Positions 1 through 7,260 of a DNA stretch of 12,433 nucleotides are shown in pieces. Origin of the DNA: an uncultured Geobacter sp. GTDB taxonomy: Bacteria > Desulfobacterota > Desulfuromonadia > Geobacterales > Geobacteraceae. Numbering within the stretch: the stretch's first letter is position 1; each line of letters opens with the position of its first letter. The notes beneath the pieces are model-generated. The model saw only the letters and a program-made list of their open reading frames with translations, was not told the origin of the DNA and did not search any database. The stretch is from contig CALABV010000168.1 of NCBI GenBank assembly GCA_937886325.1, positions 1-12,433 of the forward strand, read 5' to 3'. The position numbers and the translations under genes were made by a program.

Positions 1-364
1 TCAAGATGGCTGCTTAGGGAATTTATCGTGTCCTCTATTGCAAAGACAGGTCACTCCAGGCGGTGATTCGAAAAACCGGGCAACCGCATTCTCGCACGCC
101 ACAGGGTAGATCCGCCGATGAAGTCGCGGAATGCGGGGTACACCCCTTCCGGTCCGGGCTGCCCCTCAAGCATTCTTTCGGTTATTCCGTTAACCTGTGA
201 CGCCCGGTGGGAAATCGCCCTCGGCACACTGACAAGAGAATGGAACGCACCCGCAATGTCGCCATTCTCAAAATGACTGCACCGACCTCGATAATCCTGT
301 CACCTCTGTGGGGTGAAAACCCCGTTATTTCCACATCAAGAACAATAACCCCGGTATCAGCCAT
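1..364 (-). pseudogene. Decayed DnaQ-like (DEDDh) 3'-5' exonuclease, two frameshifts
   Basis: The intact N-terminus starts at ATG 364. It carries the exonuclease I motif D10-x-E12 (VLDVEITGFSP) and then RIIEVGAV, as in DNA polymerase III epsilon-type proofreading exonucleases. This frame ends at a TAA near 182. Restoring one base in the short A/T run near 270-273 makes the next frame continue as a good family match (FENGDIAG, NGITERML, then FRDFIGGSTL). That frame soon hits a stop. Restoring one G near 99-104 recovers STLVA, after which CENAVARFF stands where the exonuclease II motif HNAxFD should be. The last frame ends in a TGA at positions 1-3, and no exonuclease III motif (HxxxxD) is in the window. 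Both lesions are single missing bases, so sequencing error is possible, but the lost catalytic His/Asp and the truncated 3' end favour real decay. No function is expected. Confidence 0.72.
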
Positions 365-524
365 CGCACCCTCTCGTTTTCAGGGCCGTTCCGCGCATGC
401 CTTGGCTCATGTTCTTCTGATGCCGCACATACGGCACCAGATACTTCCTATATCTCTCATTAAGAACAAACACACGAAACAATGTACCATTACACCCTGC
501 TCACGTCATCTGTCAACAAGCCGG

Positions 525-552
525 TTTACGATTGGCTGTATTCTGGTAGTAT
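525..552 (+). promoter_or_regulatory. Possible sigma-70-type promoter of wrbA
   Basis: A weak match of TTTACG (525-530) and TAGTAT (547-552) with a 16-base spacer lies just upstream of the wrbA ribosome binding site. Each box matches the consensus at four of six bases. It is the best pair I can see in the gap between the decayed exonuclease gene and wrbA, but it is only a candidate. Confidence 0.28.
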
Positions 553-580
553 TAATAAAAACTTCCGGAGGTGACGTCCC

Positions 581-1195
581 ATGAAAATCCTCGTCGTGTA
601 TTACAGCATGTACGGCCACGTTCTGCAGCTCGCGGAAGCGGTGGCTGAGGGAGCGGAGTCGGTTGAGGGCGCGGAGGTTATTCTCCGCAGGGTCGAGGAG
701 TTTGAAGCGGTGGACAGGATAATAGACGGGAATGAATATGCCGCCCAGATTCGGGAAAAGCAGAGAGCGATCCCTTTCTGTACCCTGGACGATTTGAAAG
801 AGGCCGACGCCGTACTGTTCGGTTCTCCGACGCGGTTCGGCAACATGGCTGCCCAGATGAAGCAGCTTATCGACTCCATGGCCTCACTCTGGCTGAAAGG
901 GGAAATGGAAGGCAAGCCCGCCGGCGTGTTCACTTCGACCGCTTCGTCGCACGGCGGACAGGAAACGACGCTTCTTACCATGATGGCGCCGCTCCTGCAC
1001 CTGGGAATGGTTGTCGTGGGCGTTCCCTATTCAATTCCCGGCATGATCCATACGGAAGGACGCGGCGGGACTCCCTACGGGGCTTCGACCATAGCCGGAG
1101 CGCGGGGTGAGCTTATGCCCACGACTGAAGATCTGGAGATTGCCCGTGCGCAGGGGCGGAGGGTGGCGGAAATAACCGGTAAACTGAGGGGATGA
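581..1195 (+). CDS. wrbA: NAD(P)H:quinone oxidoreductase, WrbA type
   Basis: This 204-residue flavodoxin-fold protein is probably a cytoplasmic FMN enzyme that reduces quinones by two electrons using NAD(P)H, which avoids semiquinone radicals. The FMN phosphate loop is at residues 8-14 (YSMYGHV). GSPTRFGNM (81-89) and TSTASSHGGQE (118-128) are the two other flavin-contacting segments diagnostic of WrbA. The C-terminal part has the family's GTPYGAST segment. Length fits the family (about 200 residues). The start is fixed by a strong ribosome binding site, GGAGGTGA, about eight bases upstream. The gene stands alone on the plus strand between a decayed gene and a minus-strand gene, so it is probably monocistronic. 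Family assignment is firm; the physiological substrate is inferred. Confidence 0.95.
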   Translation: MKILVVYYSMYGHVLQLAEAVAEGAESVEGAEVILRRVEEFEAVDRIIDGNEYAAQIREKQRAIPFCTLDDLKEADAVLFGSPTRFGNMAAQMKQLIDSMASLWLKGEMEGKPAGVFTSTASSHGGQETTLLTMMAPLLHLGMVVVGVPYSIPGMIHTEGRGGTPYGASTIAGARGELMPTTEDLEIARAQGRRVAEITGKLRG

Positions 1196-1199
1196 TGAT

Positions 1200-1218
1200 G
1201 GGCGGGACTATCCCGCCC
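1200..1218 (+). terminator. GC hairpin after wrbA, no T-run
   Basis: Perfect 8-bp stem GGGCGGGA / TCCCGCCC with a three-base loop, starting five bases after the wrbA stop codon. No run of T follows (GGAATGCA), so it is not a classical intrinsic terminator. It may be a Rho-assisted terminator or an mRNA 3'-end stabiliser. Confidence 0.45.
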
Positions 1219-1440
1219 GGAATGCATAATGCGTTGATTGAGTACGAATCGGTTCTTGACCGTTGTCCGGCAAAACTTTCCTTCCGGGTGATATCGGTCG
1301 ACAGGCCCACATGATACGTATTTTTTCCGTACACAAGCATCTCTTTACAGGATCGCGTGCGTACCAGGGACAGAAGCGGTATCCGGCCGGCGACGGTGTA
1401 AGATTTCGTAACCAAATGGGCACAGCCGGAATGGATACCG

Positions 1441-1686
1441 TCAGATCCAGCAGTCTCCACCCTCGTAGCGGAATTCATCCGACTTCGTCTTGGAGCTGAG
1501 CTTGAACTTTGCCTCCCGTGCGCACTCCTTCAGTTTTCCAAGCGCGCCATCCTTTACCTCGCCGATATTCTCCCGAACCCGACGTCCTGTCCACGGATTC
1601 AGGATCAGGGTGAGTCCGGCCGCCAATGCGGCCCCGGCGGCAAAAGCCGCAACAACGGTTGTTTCTGAATATTTTGATTTTTTCAT
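1441..1686 (-). CDS. Small YtxH-like membrane-anchored protein
   Basis: An 81-residue protein with one hydrophobic segment rich in Ala and Gly (about residues 10-29), then NPWTGRRVRENI. This is the YtxH-domain pattern: a glycine/alanine-rich helix followed by a P-x-S/T-G-x-x-x-R segment. The rest is a charged, probably helical tail (about 40-68) ending in Gly-Gly-Asp-Cys-Trp-Ile. I chose ATG 1686 because GGAAGGG lies about eight bases upstream. The GTG at 1695 in the same frame would sit directly on that ribosome binding site. The cydB terminator lies upstream, so the gene probably has its own promoter, though I could not identify one. YtxH proteins are small envelope or stress-associated proteins of uncertain function, and none is claimed here. 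Confidence 0.75.
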   Translation of the reverse strand: MKKSKYSETTVVAAFAAGAALAAGLTLILNPWTGRRVRENIGEVKDGALGKLKECAREAKFKLSSKTKSDEFRYEGGDCWI

Positions 1687-1827
1687 GTTTTCCACCCTTC
1701 CCGGAAAATAGTCGCGACAGGGAAATTCCGGCCTCGGAAAAATGGTCCGCCCCGTCGCCGAGACTCAGGCAATAATCGATTTTCTTATACATATCACAGA
1801 AGTGGCGGTAAGAAAACCCATTGATGG

Positions 1828-1866
1828 AAAAAACCTCCCGCATTACCCAAAGGATGCGGGAGGTTT
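1828..1866 (-). terminator. Intrinsic terminator of the rrf2-cydAB operon
   Basis: On the minus strand, a perfect 13-bp stem (AAACCTCCCGCAT / ATGCGGGAGGTTT, ten-base loop) is followed by a run of T, read from A at 1828-1833. It starts about 30 bases after the cydB stop codon, leaving no room for a further gene such as cydX. Confidence 0.92.
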
Positions 1867-1895
1867 CGCAATACCCTCTTCTCCACTTCTGACCC

Positions 1896-2924
1896 TCAGT
1901 ACGACTGCACATCCTCTATCACGTCACGCTCCGTCACAGGAGCGCGGAATACCCGGTATACCCATATCTTGTAGGCAATGACGATGGGAACGAAGATGAA
2001 CGCTACCACCGTCATTATTCTCAGGGTGTAGGCGCTGGATGATGAATTGAAGATTGTCAGGCTGTGGGCCGGATCGATGCTTGACGGAATAAGGTTCGGA
2101 AAAAGGCCGACGACGCCGGTCGCAATCACGAGGATGACGGTCGCGCATGAGGCAGCGAAGGCGGAAAGCGCCCGCCCTTGTGCCGAGAAGACTCGCGTTG
2201 CGATAAGAGACAGCACGGCAAGCAGGGGAACAGCGAGCAGAAGGGGTGCGGCGAGATAGTTTTCATAGAGACGGGTTGCAGGATAGGCGGCAACCAGAAA
2301 CAACGCCGCAACCGCCAGCAGCCATGGCCAGAATCGATTGGCGGTTACCTGCGCACGGCGGCTCAGTTCCCCTGTCGTCTTCACGCTGAGGTACAGAGCG
2401 CCGTGCACCAGGAACAGGAGGACGAAAAGGACACCGGTCAGGATACCGAAGGGGTTGAGAAGCGACAGGAAGGTACCGTGGTATCCGGCTCCGTCCATGG
2501 GAAGACCGCGGAATATGTTGCCGAAAGCGACACCGAACAGGAGCGCCGGAAGAAAGCTCGACACCATGATTGCGGTATCCCAGGCGTTCTTCCAGCGATC
2601 ACTCTCAAGTTTCCCCCTGAACTCGAAACAGACGCCCCGCACGATGAGCGCGAACAGCAGAAGGAGAAGCGCGGTATACAGGTAGCTGAACATGAGTGCG
2701 TAGGTGGTGGGAAACGCCGCGAACGTAGCCCCGCCCGCTGTTATCAGCCACACCTCGTTTCCGTCCCAGACCGGGCCGAAGGTGTTGATGATCACCCGCC
2801 GCTCTCCATCGGTGGTTCCGAGATAGCGGTGCAGCATTCCCGCCCCGAGAACGAAACCGTCCAGCATGAAGTACACTGCCCACAGCACTCCCCACAGAAC
2901 AAACCAGATTATCTGAAATTCCAT
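1896..2924 (-). CDS. cydB: Cytochrome bd ubiquinol oxidase subunit II
   Basis: This 342-residue polytopic membrane protein pairs with CydA in the quinol oxidase that reduces O2 to water. The N-terminal part carries the family hallmarks LDGFVLGAG (21-29), GPVWDGNEVWLITAGG (50-65) and RGVCFEFRGK. Successive hydrophobic segments to the C-terminus match the usual eight to nine helices, though I did not map each one. An open frame extends upstream to 3050, but the start at ATG 2924 is chosen because AAGGAGG lies seven bases ahead and the protein then begins MEFQIIWFVLWG, as expected. The cydA stop codon ends one base before this ATG, so translation is probably coupled. The gene is followed at once by the operon terminator. 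Confidence 0.96.
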   Translation of the reverse strand: MEFQIIWFVLWGVLWAVYFMLDGFVLGAGMLHRYLGTTDGERRVIINTFGPVWDGNEVWLITAGGATFAAFPTTYALMFSYLYTALLLLLFALIVRGVCFEFRGKLESDRWKNAWDTAIMVSSFLPALLFGVAFGNIFRGLPMDGAGYHGTFLSLLNPFGILTGVLFVLLFLVHGALYLSVKTTGELSRRAQVTANRFWPWLLAVAALFLVAAYPATRLYENYLAAPLLLAVPLLAVLSLIATRVFSAQGRALSAFAASCATVILVIATGVVGLFPNLIPSSIDPAHSLTIFNSSSSAYTLRIMTVVAFIFVPIVIAYKIWVYRVFRAPVTERDVIEDVQSY

Positions 2925-2925
2925 C

Positions 2926-4275
2926 TCATGCCTCCTTCGACGCGGGTTTGATGAAGGATGCCAGGTCTCCATCGGGGCCTTTGCGGGCATACTTTGCCAG
3001 GAGAAAGATATCAATGAAGCCGAGCAGCCCGTACAGGAGCGTAAACCCAATCAGTGAACCCACAACCTGCCCGGCGCTTATGGACCTGGAAACCCCGTCG
3101 GAAGTCTTCATTATGCCGTAGACAATCCACGGCTGCCTTCCCACCTCGGCCACTATCCATCCGAGCTGGTTTGCGAGGTATGGAACGGGAATGGAATAGA
3201 GAAGGACCCGGAGCAGCAGTGTGTGCTTCTCAACCGTTCCGCGGAAGGAAACGATTACGGAAAGGAGAGCCAGCAGAGTCATGAAGAATCCCATGGCAAC
3301 CATGGCGCGGAAGCTGAGAAACACCGGCGTCACGGGAGGGCGCTCGTCCTTACGGAAATCCTTCAGCCCCTTGACCTCACCATCAGCCCTGTGGAAGGCC
3401 AGGTAGCTGAGCATGCTCGGAATGGTCAGCGCCTCGACGGAATTCCGCTCATTGGCCGGGTCGGGGATGGTGATCAGGCTCATGCCAGCCCCGCGCCTGG
3501 TTTCCCAGACCGACTCCATGGCTGCGAACTTGGTGGGCTGGGTCTTGGCGACCTCCACCGCATGGAAGTCTCCGGTAACGAGGACGAGAAAAAGGGATGC
3601 CAGACCGAACACGGCACCGGTCCGGAAGGAGGGAAGGAAGAAATCCGGCCTGTTTTTACGCAACAAATGCCAGGCGGATATGCCGAGCACAAAGAACGCG
3701 GCCACCACGTAACCCGAGACAACGGTATGAAAGAACTTCAGCAGACCGTAGGGATTGGTCACCATTGCGAGAAAATCAACCATCTCCGCCCTGCCGTTCC
3801 TGATCACGTAACCGACCGGATGCTGCATCCACCCGTTGGCAAGGAGTATCCAGAGGGCAGAGAGATTGGTGGCGATGGCGACAATCCAGATGGAGACCGC
3901 GTGAAAGGTCTTCGAGACCTTGTTCCAGCCAAATATCCAGACCCCGATGAATACCGATTCCAGGAAAAATGCCGCCGTTGCCTCGATGGCAAGAGGAGCG
4001 CCGAAGATGTCGCCCACGTAGCGTGAATACTCGGCCCAGTTCATTCCGAACTGGAATTCGAGGGTGATGCCGGTGACGACCCCCAGGGCGAAATTGATGA
4101 GAAACAGCTTGCCCCAGAATTTCGCCATTCCCAGCCAGACCTCGTTGCCGGTGCGGACGTAGCGAGTCTCCATGAATGCCACCAGAATGGAGAGCCCCAG
4201 TGTCAGCGGCACGAAGATGAAGTGAAACATACTGGTGATCGCGAACTGCAACCTGCTCAATATCACCACATCCAT
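2926..4275 (-). CDS. cydA: Cytochrome bd ubiquinol oxidase subunit I
   Basis: A 449-residue haem-bearing subunit of cytochrome bd in the inner membrane. Visible haem ligands, with Escherichia coli equivalents in brackets: His18 (H19), His183 (H186) and Met325 in SFRAMV (M393), and Glu377 in AEVGRQPW (E445). Glu98 and Glu106 match the conserved E99 and E107. The quinol-site residues Lys249 and Glu254 in QPTKFAAME match K252 and E257. The protein is about 70 residues shorter than the E. coli protein because the Q-loop is short, as in many Gram-positive and anaerobe enzymes. The ribosome binding site AAAGGGGG precedes the ATG. It lies 40 bases after the Rrf2 gene and one base before cydB, forming one operon. 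I see no missing key residue, so an active oxidase is expected. Confidence 0.97.
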   Translation of the reverse strand: MDVVILSRLQFAITSMFHFIFVPLTLGLSILVAFMETRYVRTGNEVWLGMAKFWGKLFLINFALGVVTGITLEFQFGMNWAEYSRYVGDIFGAPLAIEATAAFFLESVFIGVWIFGWNKVSKTFHAVSIWIVAIATNLSALWILLANGWMQHPVGYVIRNGRAEMVDFLAMVTNPYGLLKFFHTVVSGYVVAAFFVLGISAWHLLRKNRPDFFLPSFRTGAVFGLASLFLVLVTGDFHAVEVAKTQPTKFAAMESVWETRRGAGMSLITIPDPANERNSVEALTIPSMLSYLAFHRADGEVKGLKDFRKDERPPVTPVFLSFRAMVAMGFFMTLLALLSVIVSFRGTVEKHTLLLRVLLYSIPVPYLANQLGWIVAEVGRQPWIVYGIMKTSDGVSRSISAGQVVGSLIGFTLLYGLLGFIDIFLLAKYARKGPDGDLASFIKPASKEA

Positions 4276-4315
4276 ACGGAATCCCCCTTTATCCGAAATA
4301 TCGGCCGAATCACGG

Positions 4316-4741
4316 CTATTTCAGTATATCCCCATCATCCTCACGGACAAGTTCCGCTATGGTCACTCCGTCCAGAACGGAAACAATCTGGTCCCGCACC
4401 TTTTTCCACACCGGGTGGACCCGGCACGTCACATCCCGTTCACACGTCCCCGTTCCGAGAAGACAGCGATTCGGAAGGATGGGTCCCTCAACCGCCTCCA
4501 CCACCTCGCGCAAAGTGATGCAATCAGCCGGCCGGGCAAGGGAAAAGCCTCCCCCGGTTCCGCGGGAGGAGGTCGCCAACCCAACCTTGACAAATTCCCG
4601 CAGTATTTTCGCCAGAAATGTTTTCGGGACCTCCGAGGCCTGCGCGATATCCCCCACGAGGGATACCGTTCCCCGGGGTTGTCGCGCGAGATAGAGTATC
4701 CCCCGGATTGCGTACTCACCCTTTCGGGTCAATTCCATCAT
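4316..4741 (-). CDS. Rrf2-family transcriptional regulator with Cys3-His cluster motif
   Basis: A winged-helix regulator of about 141 residues. It starts MELTRKGEYAIRG, the typical Rrf2 opening. The helix-turn-helix follows (VGDIAQASEVPKTFLAKILRE in two adjoining parts), then the wing with SSRGTGGGFSLARP. The C-terminal region has three cysteines and a histidine spaced C-x6-C-x5-C-x2-H (CLLGTGTC, then ERDVTC, then RVH). This resembles the [2Fe-2S] site of IscR (C-x5-C-x5-C-x2-H) and NsrR-type proteins, so an iron-sulfur or nitric-oxide sensor is likely; this is inference. Start choice: ATG 4747 sits right on AAAGGT, so ATG 4741 or 4738 fits better. As first gene of the operon with cydAB, it probably controls the oxidase and itself. 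Confidence 0.9.
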   Translation of the reverse strand: MMELTRKGEYAIRGILYLARQPRGTVSLVGDIAQASEVPKTFLAKILREFVKVGLATSSRGTGGGFSLARPADCITLREVVEAVEGPILPNRCLLGTGTCERDVTCRVHPVWKKVRDQIVSVLDGVTIAELVREDDGDILK

Positions 4742-4770
4742 CTCCATACCTTTAGGACCTTTTTTGTCTT

Positions 4771-4799
4771 CTTATATCGTACGTGACACCTTCTGTCAA
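4771..4799 (-). promoter_or_regulatory. Strong sigma-70-type promoter of rrf2-cydAB
   Basis: On the minus strand, a perfect -35 box TTGACA (4799-4794) and -10 box TATAAG (4776-4771) are separated by exactly 17 bases. They are about 24-30 bases upstream of the Rrf2 start codons. This is the best promoter match in the window. Confidence 0.82.
4784..4798. promoter_or_regulatory. Candidate operator over the rrf2-cydAB -35 box
   Basis: An inverted repeat TGACA-N5-TGTCA overlaps the -35 box and the upstream half of the spacer. A repressor bound here would block RNA polymerase, as Rrf2 regulators commonly do at their own promoters. The arms are only five bases, so chance occurrence is possible. Confidence 0.4.
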
Positions 4800-4830
4800 A
4801 TGGGTTTTTGTTGTCTTGATGCGCTCAAAC

Positions 4831-5280
4831 CAATGTGCGCCCGAGGCGACTGGAACGGTTATGGTTAACTCTTTAAAAAATATTGATATGGTGGACAAAA
4901 TTCCATCATCGTAATCAAGAGGTAAATAGTGTCACATCCGGAAACTCCGGATGTGACACTATTGGTTTCCAATTTGGATACGAGGAATTTTTCGGCATGG
5001 CAAGAAACTTTTGCCCGCAAAAGTTGACGGCGCAGGCCGGCCGAAGGGTGAGGCCGGAGGCCGAATCAAAATCGAGGGTTTGCGCGGAGGCGTACATCGG
5101 TACGCCGCACAAGCAAGCCCGAAGATTGACACCGCCAGGGCGGAAAAGGACCGTTTCCGGATGGAAAGTCAAAAAGGGTGCGGTTCGTCATATGCAAGGC
5201 ACGGGGCGATGCCGATTGCGTGAAACCGTAGACGAGGATCCGTGAGCGGGACGAACCGTTCAGCGTGTGTCCCGCCGATT
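4831..5280. other. Gene-free block rich in hairpins, possible repeat element or structured RNA
   Basis: No recognisable protein is encoded between the Rrf2 promoter and the dxs terminator. After the 18-bp inverted repeat come further perfect stems: AACTTTTG/CAAAAGTT (5006-5025), CCGGCC/GGCCGG (5037-5057), GGCGTAC/GTACGCC with an ATCG loop (5089-5106), CCGC/GCGG (5132-5143) and GCGGGAC/GTCCCGC (5246-5275). The 11-base word CATCCGGAAAC (4935-4945) recurs inverted at 5153-5163, so these may be the ends of a roughly 230-bp element. Both strands stay open for 70 to 120 codons in some frames, but no product looks like a known family and no convincing ribosome binding site precedes them. Confidence 0.5.
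4925..4963. repeat. Perfect 18-bp inverted repeat with a 3-base loop
   Basis: AATAGTGTCACATCCGGA is followed by AAC and then its exact reverse complement. It lies upstream of the rrf2-cydAB promoter and outside any recognised gene. No T-run of terminator type follows on either strand. It could be the end of a repeat element, a transcription block, or a regulatory hairpin. Confidence 0.9.
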
Positions 5281-5290
5281 CATCTTGAAC

Positions 5291-5332
5291 AAAAAAGCCG
5301 CCGGTCGGTATCCTCCGACATGGCGGCTTTTT
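5291..5332 (-). terminator. Intrinsic terminator after dxs, likely bidirectional
   Basis: The stem GCCGCC / GGCGGC (5297-5302 with 5322-5327) is extended inside by GTCGG / CCGAC. It is flanked by AAAAAA on the left and TTTTT on the right, so either strand would read a hairpin then a T-run. It lies about 40 bases past the dxs stop codon and closes the xseA-xseB-ispA-dxs operon. Confidence 0.9.
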
Positions 5333-5370
5333 CTATTCATCACGCATGGCGACCTATTCTCGGACCGTCC

Positions 5371-7260
5371 TCAGGCCGGGCCGCGCTCCCCCAAAAACTC
5401 CCGAACGGAACGGGTTATCCCCTGGGTGTCAAGTCCGTACATGGCCCGCAGCTCAGGCTGTTCTCCCTGTTCGATGTAGCGATCCGGGTAGCCGAGTCGC
5501 CTGACCCGCACCCCGCCCAACCCCTCTTCTTCCAGAAGCTCCAGCACGGCAGTTCCGAAGCCCCCTTCCAGTGCGTTTTCCTCGACGCTGATGATGGTTC
5601 CGGTCCTTCGGGCAAGGTCAAGAATCAGATCACGGTCAAGGGGTTTGATAAAGCGCGCGTTCACCACGGTGATCCGTATCCCCTCATCGGCCAGAGATTC
5701 AGCCGCTGCAAGCGCCGGCCGGACCATGGTTCCGACCGCCAGCAACGCGCCGCCGTCTCCCTGACGGAGAATCTCCCCCTTTCCAACGGGAAGCTCTACC
5801 AATGTCTCGTCGAGAGGAACGCCCCAGCCGTTACCCCTCGGATAGCGCACAGCAACCGGACCGTTCATCTTTACTGCCGTGGAAAGCATATGCCGAAGTT
5901 CGTTTTCGTCTCCCGGCGCCATGATTGTCATATTGGGGAAGGTGCGGAGATATGAGAGATCGAAGACCCCGTGATGGGTCGGGCCGTCGTTGCCGACAAC
6001 GCCGGCCCGGTCGATTGCGAATACCACCGGCAGGTTCTGCAGGCATACATCGAAAACCTGGTCGAGTGCCCGCTGGAGAAAGGTCGAATAGACCGCGAAG
6101 ACCGGACGCAGACCCTCGGCAGCCAGGCCGGCGGCAAAGGTTACGCCGTGCTGTTCGCAGATCCCCACGTCGAAAAACCTGTCCGGGAATTCTTCCGCGA
6201 ACGAGGTGAGCCCGGTCCCGTCAGGCATTGCGGCAGTGATGGCTACAACCCGAGCATCTTCCGAGGCAATCGAGCACATGGTTTTTCCGAAAACTGCCGT
6301 ATAGGAAGACGGCGCCCCCTTTGACGAGCGGACAACGCCGCTCTCCAGGTCAAAAGGTCCGACACCATGAAAAAGGGATGGATTTTCCTCAGCGGGTCGA
6401 TAGCCTTTTCCCTTCTTTGTCAGGACATGGACAAGAACCGCATTTTCGAATTTCTTCACCCCTTCCAGCGTGCGGAGAAGGCGTTCCAGGTTATTTCCGT
6501 CTATGGGGCCGATATACTCGAATCCGAAGGCCTGGAAGAGCATGCCGGGAGTAAACAGGTCTTTCAGGGATTTCTCGGCTTTCCGAGCAACGTGAAGCAC
6601 ACCCCGTCCGACGTCGCTGTCGAGCCCGCGAAGAAAACCCTCCACCTCCTTCTTGATCCGGTGAACGAACTCACTGGTCATGGTCCGGTTCAGGAACGAA
6701 GAGAGTGCGCCGACATTTTCGGCGATGGACATCTCGTTGTCGTTGAGAATGACAATCAGGTCTTTGTTGAGGTGGCCGGCGTTGTTCAGGCCTTCGTACG
6801 CGAGTCCGCCGGTCATGGATCCGTCGCCGATGACGGCGATGACCTTGTTGTGCTCCCCTTTCAGGTCTCGGGCCGCGGCGAATCCCAGAGCGGCGGAAAC
6901 GGAGGTTGACGAGTGCCCGACATCGAATGCGTCATGGGGAGATTCGCACCGTTTCGGGAAACCGCTCACCCCGCCCAGCCTGCGAAGGGTCGAAAACCTG
7001 TCGTGCCGCCCTGTGAGAAGTTTGTGGGCGTATGCCTGGTGACCAACATCCCAGAGAATCCTGTCGCGAGGCGAGTCGAAGACCCGGTGCAGGGCGATGG
7101 TCAATTCAACGACGCCTAGGGAAGGCGCCACATGGCCGCCGTTTGCGGAGCACACCCGGAGAATAACATCGCGCACCTCGCCTGCCAGGCTCTCAAGATC
7201 AGCCAGGGAAAGACCTTTCAAGTCGTCAGGAGAATGTATGGTGGCGAGCAGATCGGTCAT
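5371..7260 (-). CDS. dxs: 1-deoxy-D-xylulose-5-phosphate synthase
   Basis: A 629-residue cytoplasmic enzyme that condenses pyruvate and glyceraldehyde 3-phosphate with loss of CO2. This is the first step of the MEP isoprenoid pathway, and the product also feeds thiamine and pyridoxal synthesis. His43 lies in GGHVAPSLG. The thiamine-diphosphate/Mg motif is GDGSMTGG (145-152), paired with NDNEMSIAENVGALS (173-187). The catalytic Glu369 is in ICEQHGVTFAAG, and DGPTHHG (425-431) and YPRGNG (473-478) follow. Length matches the family (about 620-640). The ATG shares one base with the ispA stop codon (TGATG) and has only a weak ribosome binding site, so its translation is probably coupled to ispA. 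All key residues are present. Confidence 0.97.
   Translation of the reverse strand: MTDLLATIHSPDDLKGLSLADLESLAGEVRDVILRVCSANGGHVAPSLGVVELTIALHRVFDSPRDRILWDVGHQAYAHKLLTGRHDRFSTLRRLGGVSGFPKRCESPHDAFDVGHSSTSVSAALGFAAARDLKGEHNKVIAVIGDGSMTGGLAYEGLNNAGHLNKDLIVILNDNEMSIAENVGALSSFLNRTMTSEFVHRIKKEVEGFLRGLDSDVGRGVLHVARKAEKSLKDLFTPGMLFQAFGFEYIGPIDGNNLERLLRTLEGVKKFENAVLVHVLTKKGKGYRPAEENPSLFHGVGPFDLESGVVRSSKGAPSSYTAVFGKTMCSIASEDARVVAITAAMPDGTGLTSFAEEFPDRFFDVGICEQHGVTFAAGLAAEGLRPVFAVYSTFLQRALDQVFDVCLQNLPVVFAIDRAGVVGNDGPTHHGVFDLSYLRTFPNMTIMAPGDENELRHMLSTAVKMNGPVAVRYPRGNGWGVPLDETLVELPVGKGEILRQGDGGALLAVGTMVRPALAAAESLADEGIRITVVNARFIKPLDRDLILDLARRTGTIISVEENALEGGFGTAVLELLEEEGLGGVRVRRLGYPDRYIEQGEQPELRAMYGLDTQGITRSVREFLGERGPA

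Noticed and set aside
207..584. Open frame of 125 codons on the plus strand before wrbA
   Set aside because: It runs over the decayed exonuclease gene in the opposite direction, has no ribosome binding site, and runs into the wrbA start. The translation resembles nothing.
1220..1440. Possible small gene between wrbA and the YtxH-like gene (for example ATG 1223, about 30 codons)
   Set aside because: Short, with no ribosome binding site or recognisable protein. A longer minus-strand frame across the same bases runs into wrbA. I see nothing else in this stretch.
1475..1912. Minus-strand frame of 145 codons across the YtxH-like gene and the cydB terminator
   Set aside because: It is out of frame with the YtxH-like protein, spans a strong terminator, and overlaps the 3' end of cydB.
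2925..3050. Upstream extension of CydB by 42 residues
   Set aside because: It lies inside cydA in another frame, whereas ATG 2924 has a strong ribosome binding site and gives the expected CydB N-terminus.
4883..5245. Open frames on both strands in the hairpin block (120 codons plus, 85 codons minus)
   Set aside because: Low-complexity charged translations with no recognised family and no ribosome binding site. Overlapping open frames in opposite directions are expected of GC-rich repeat sequence.
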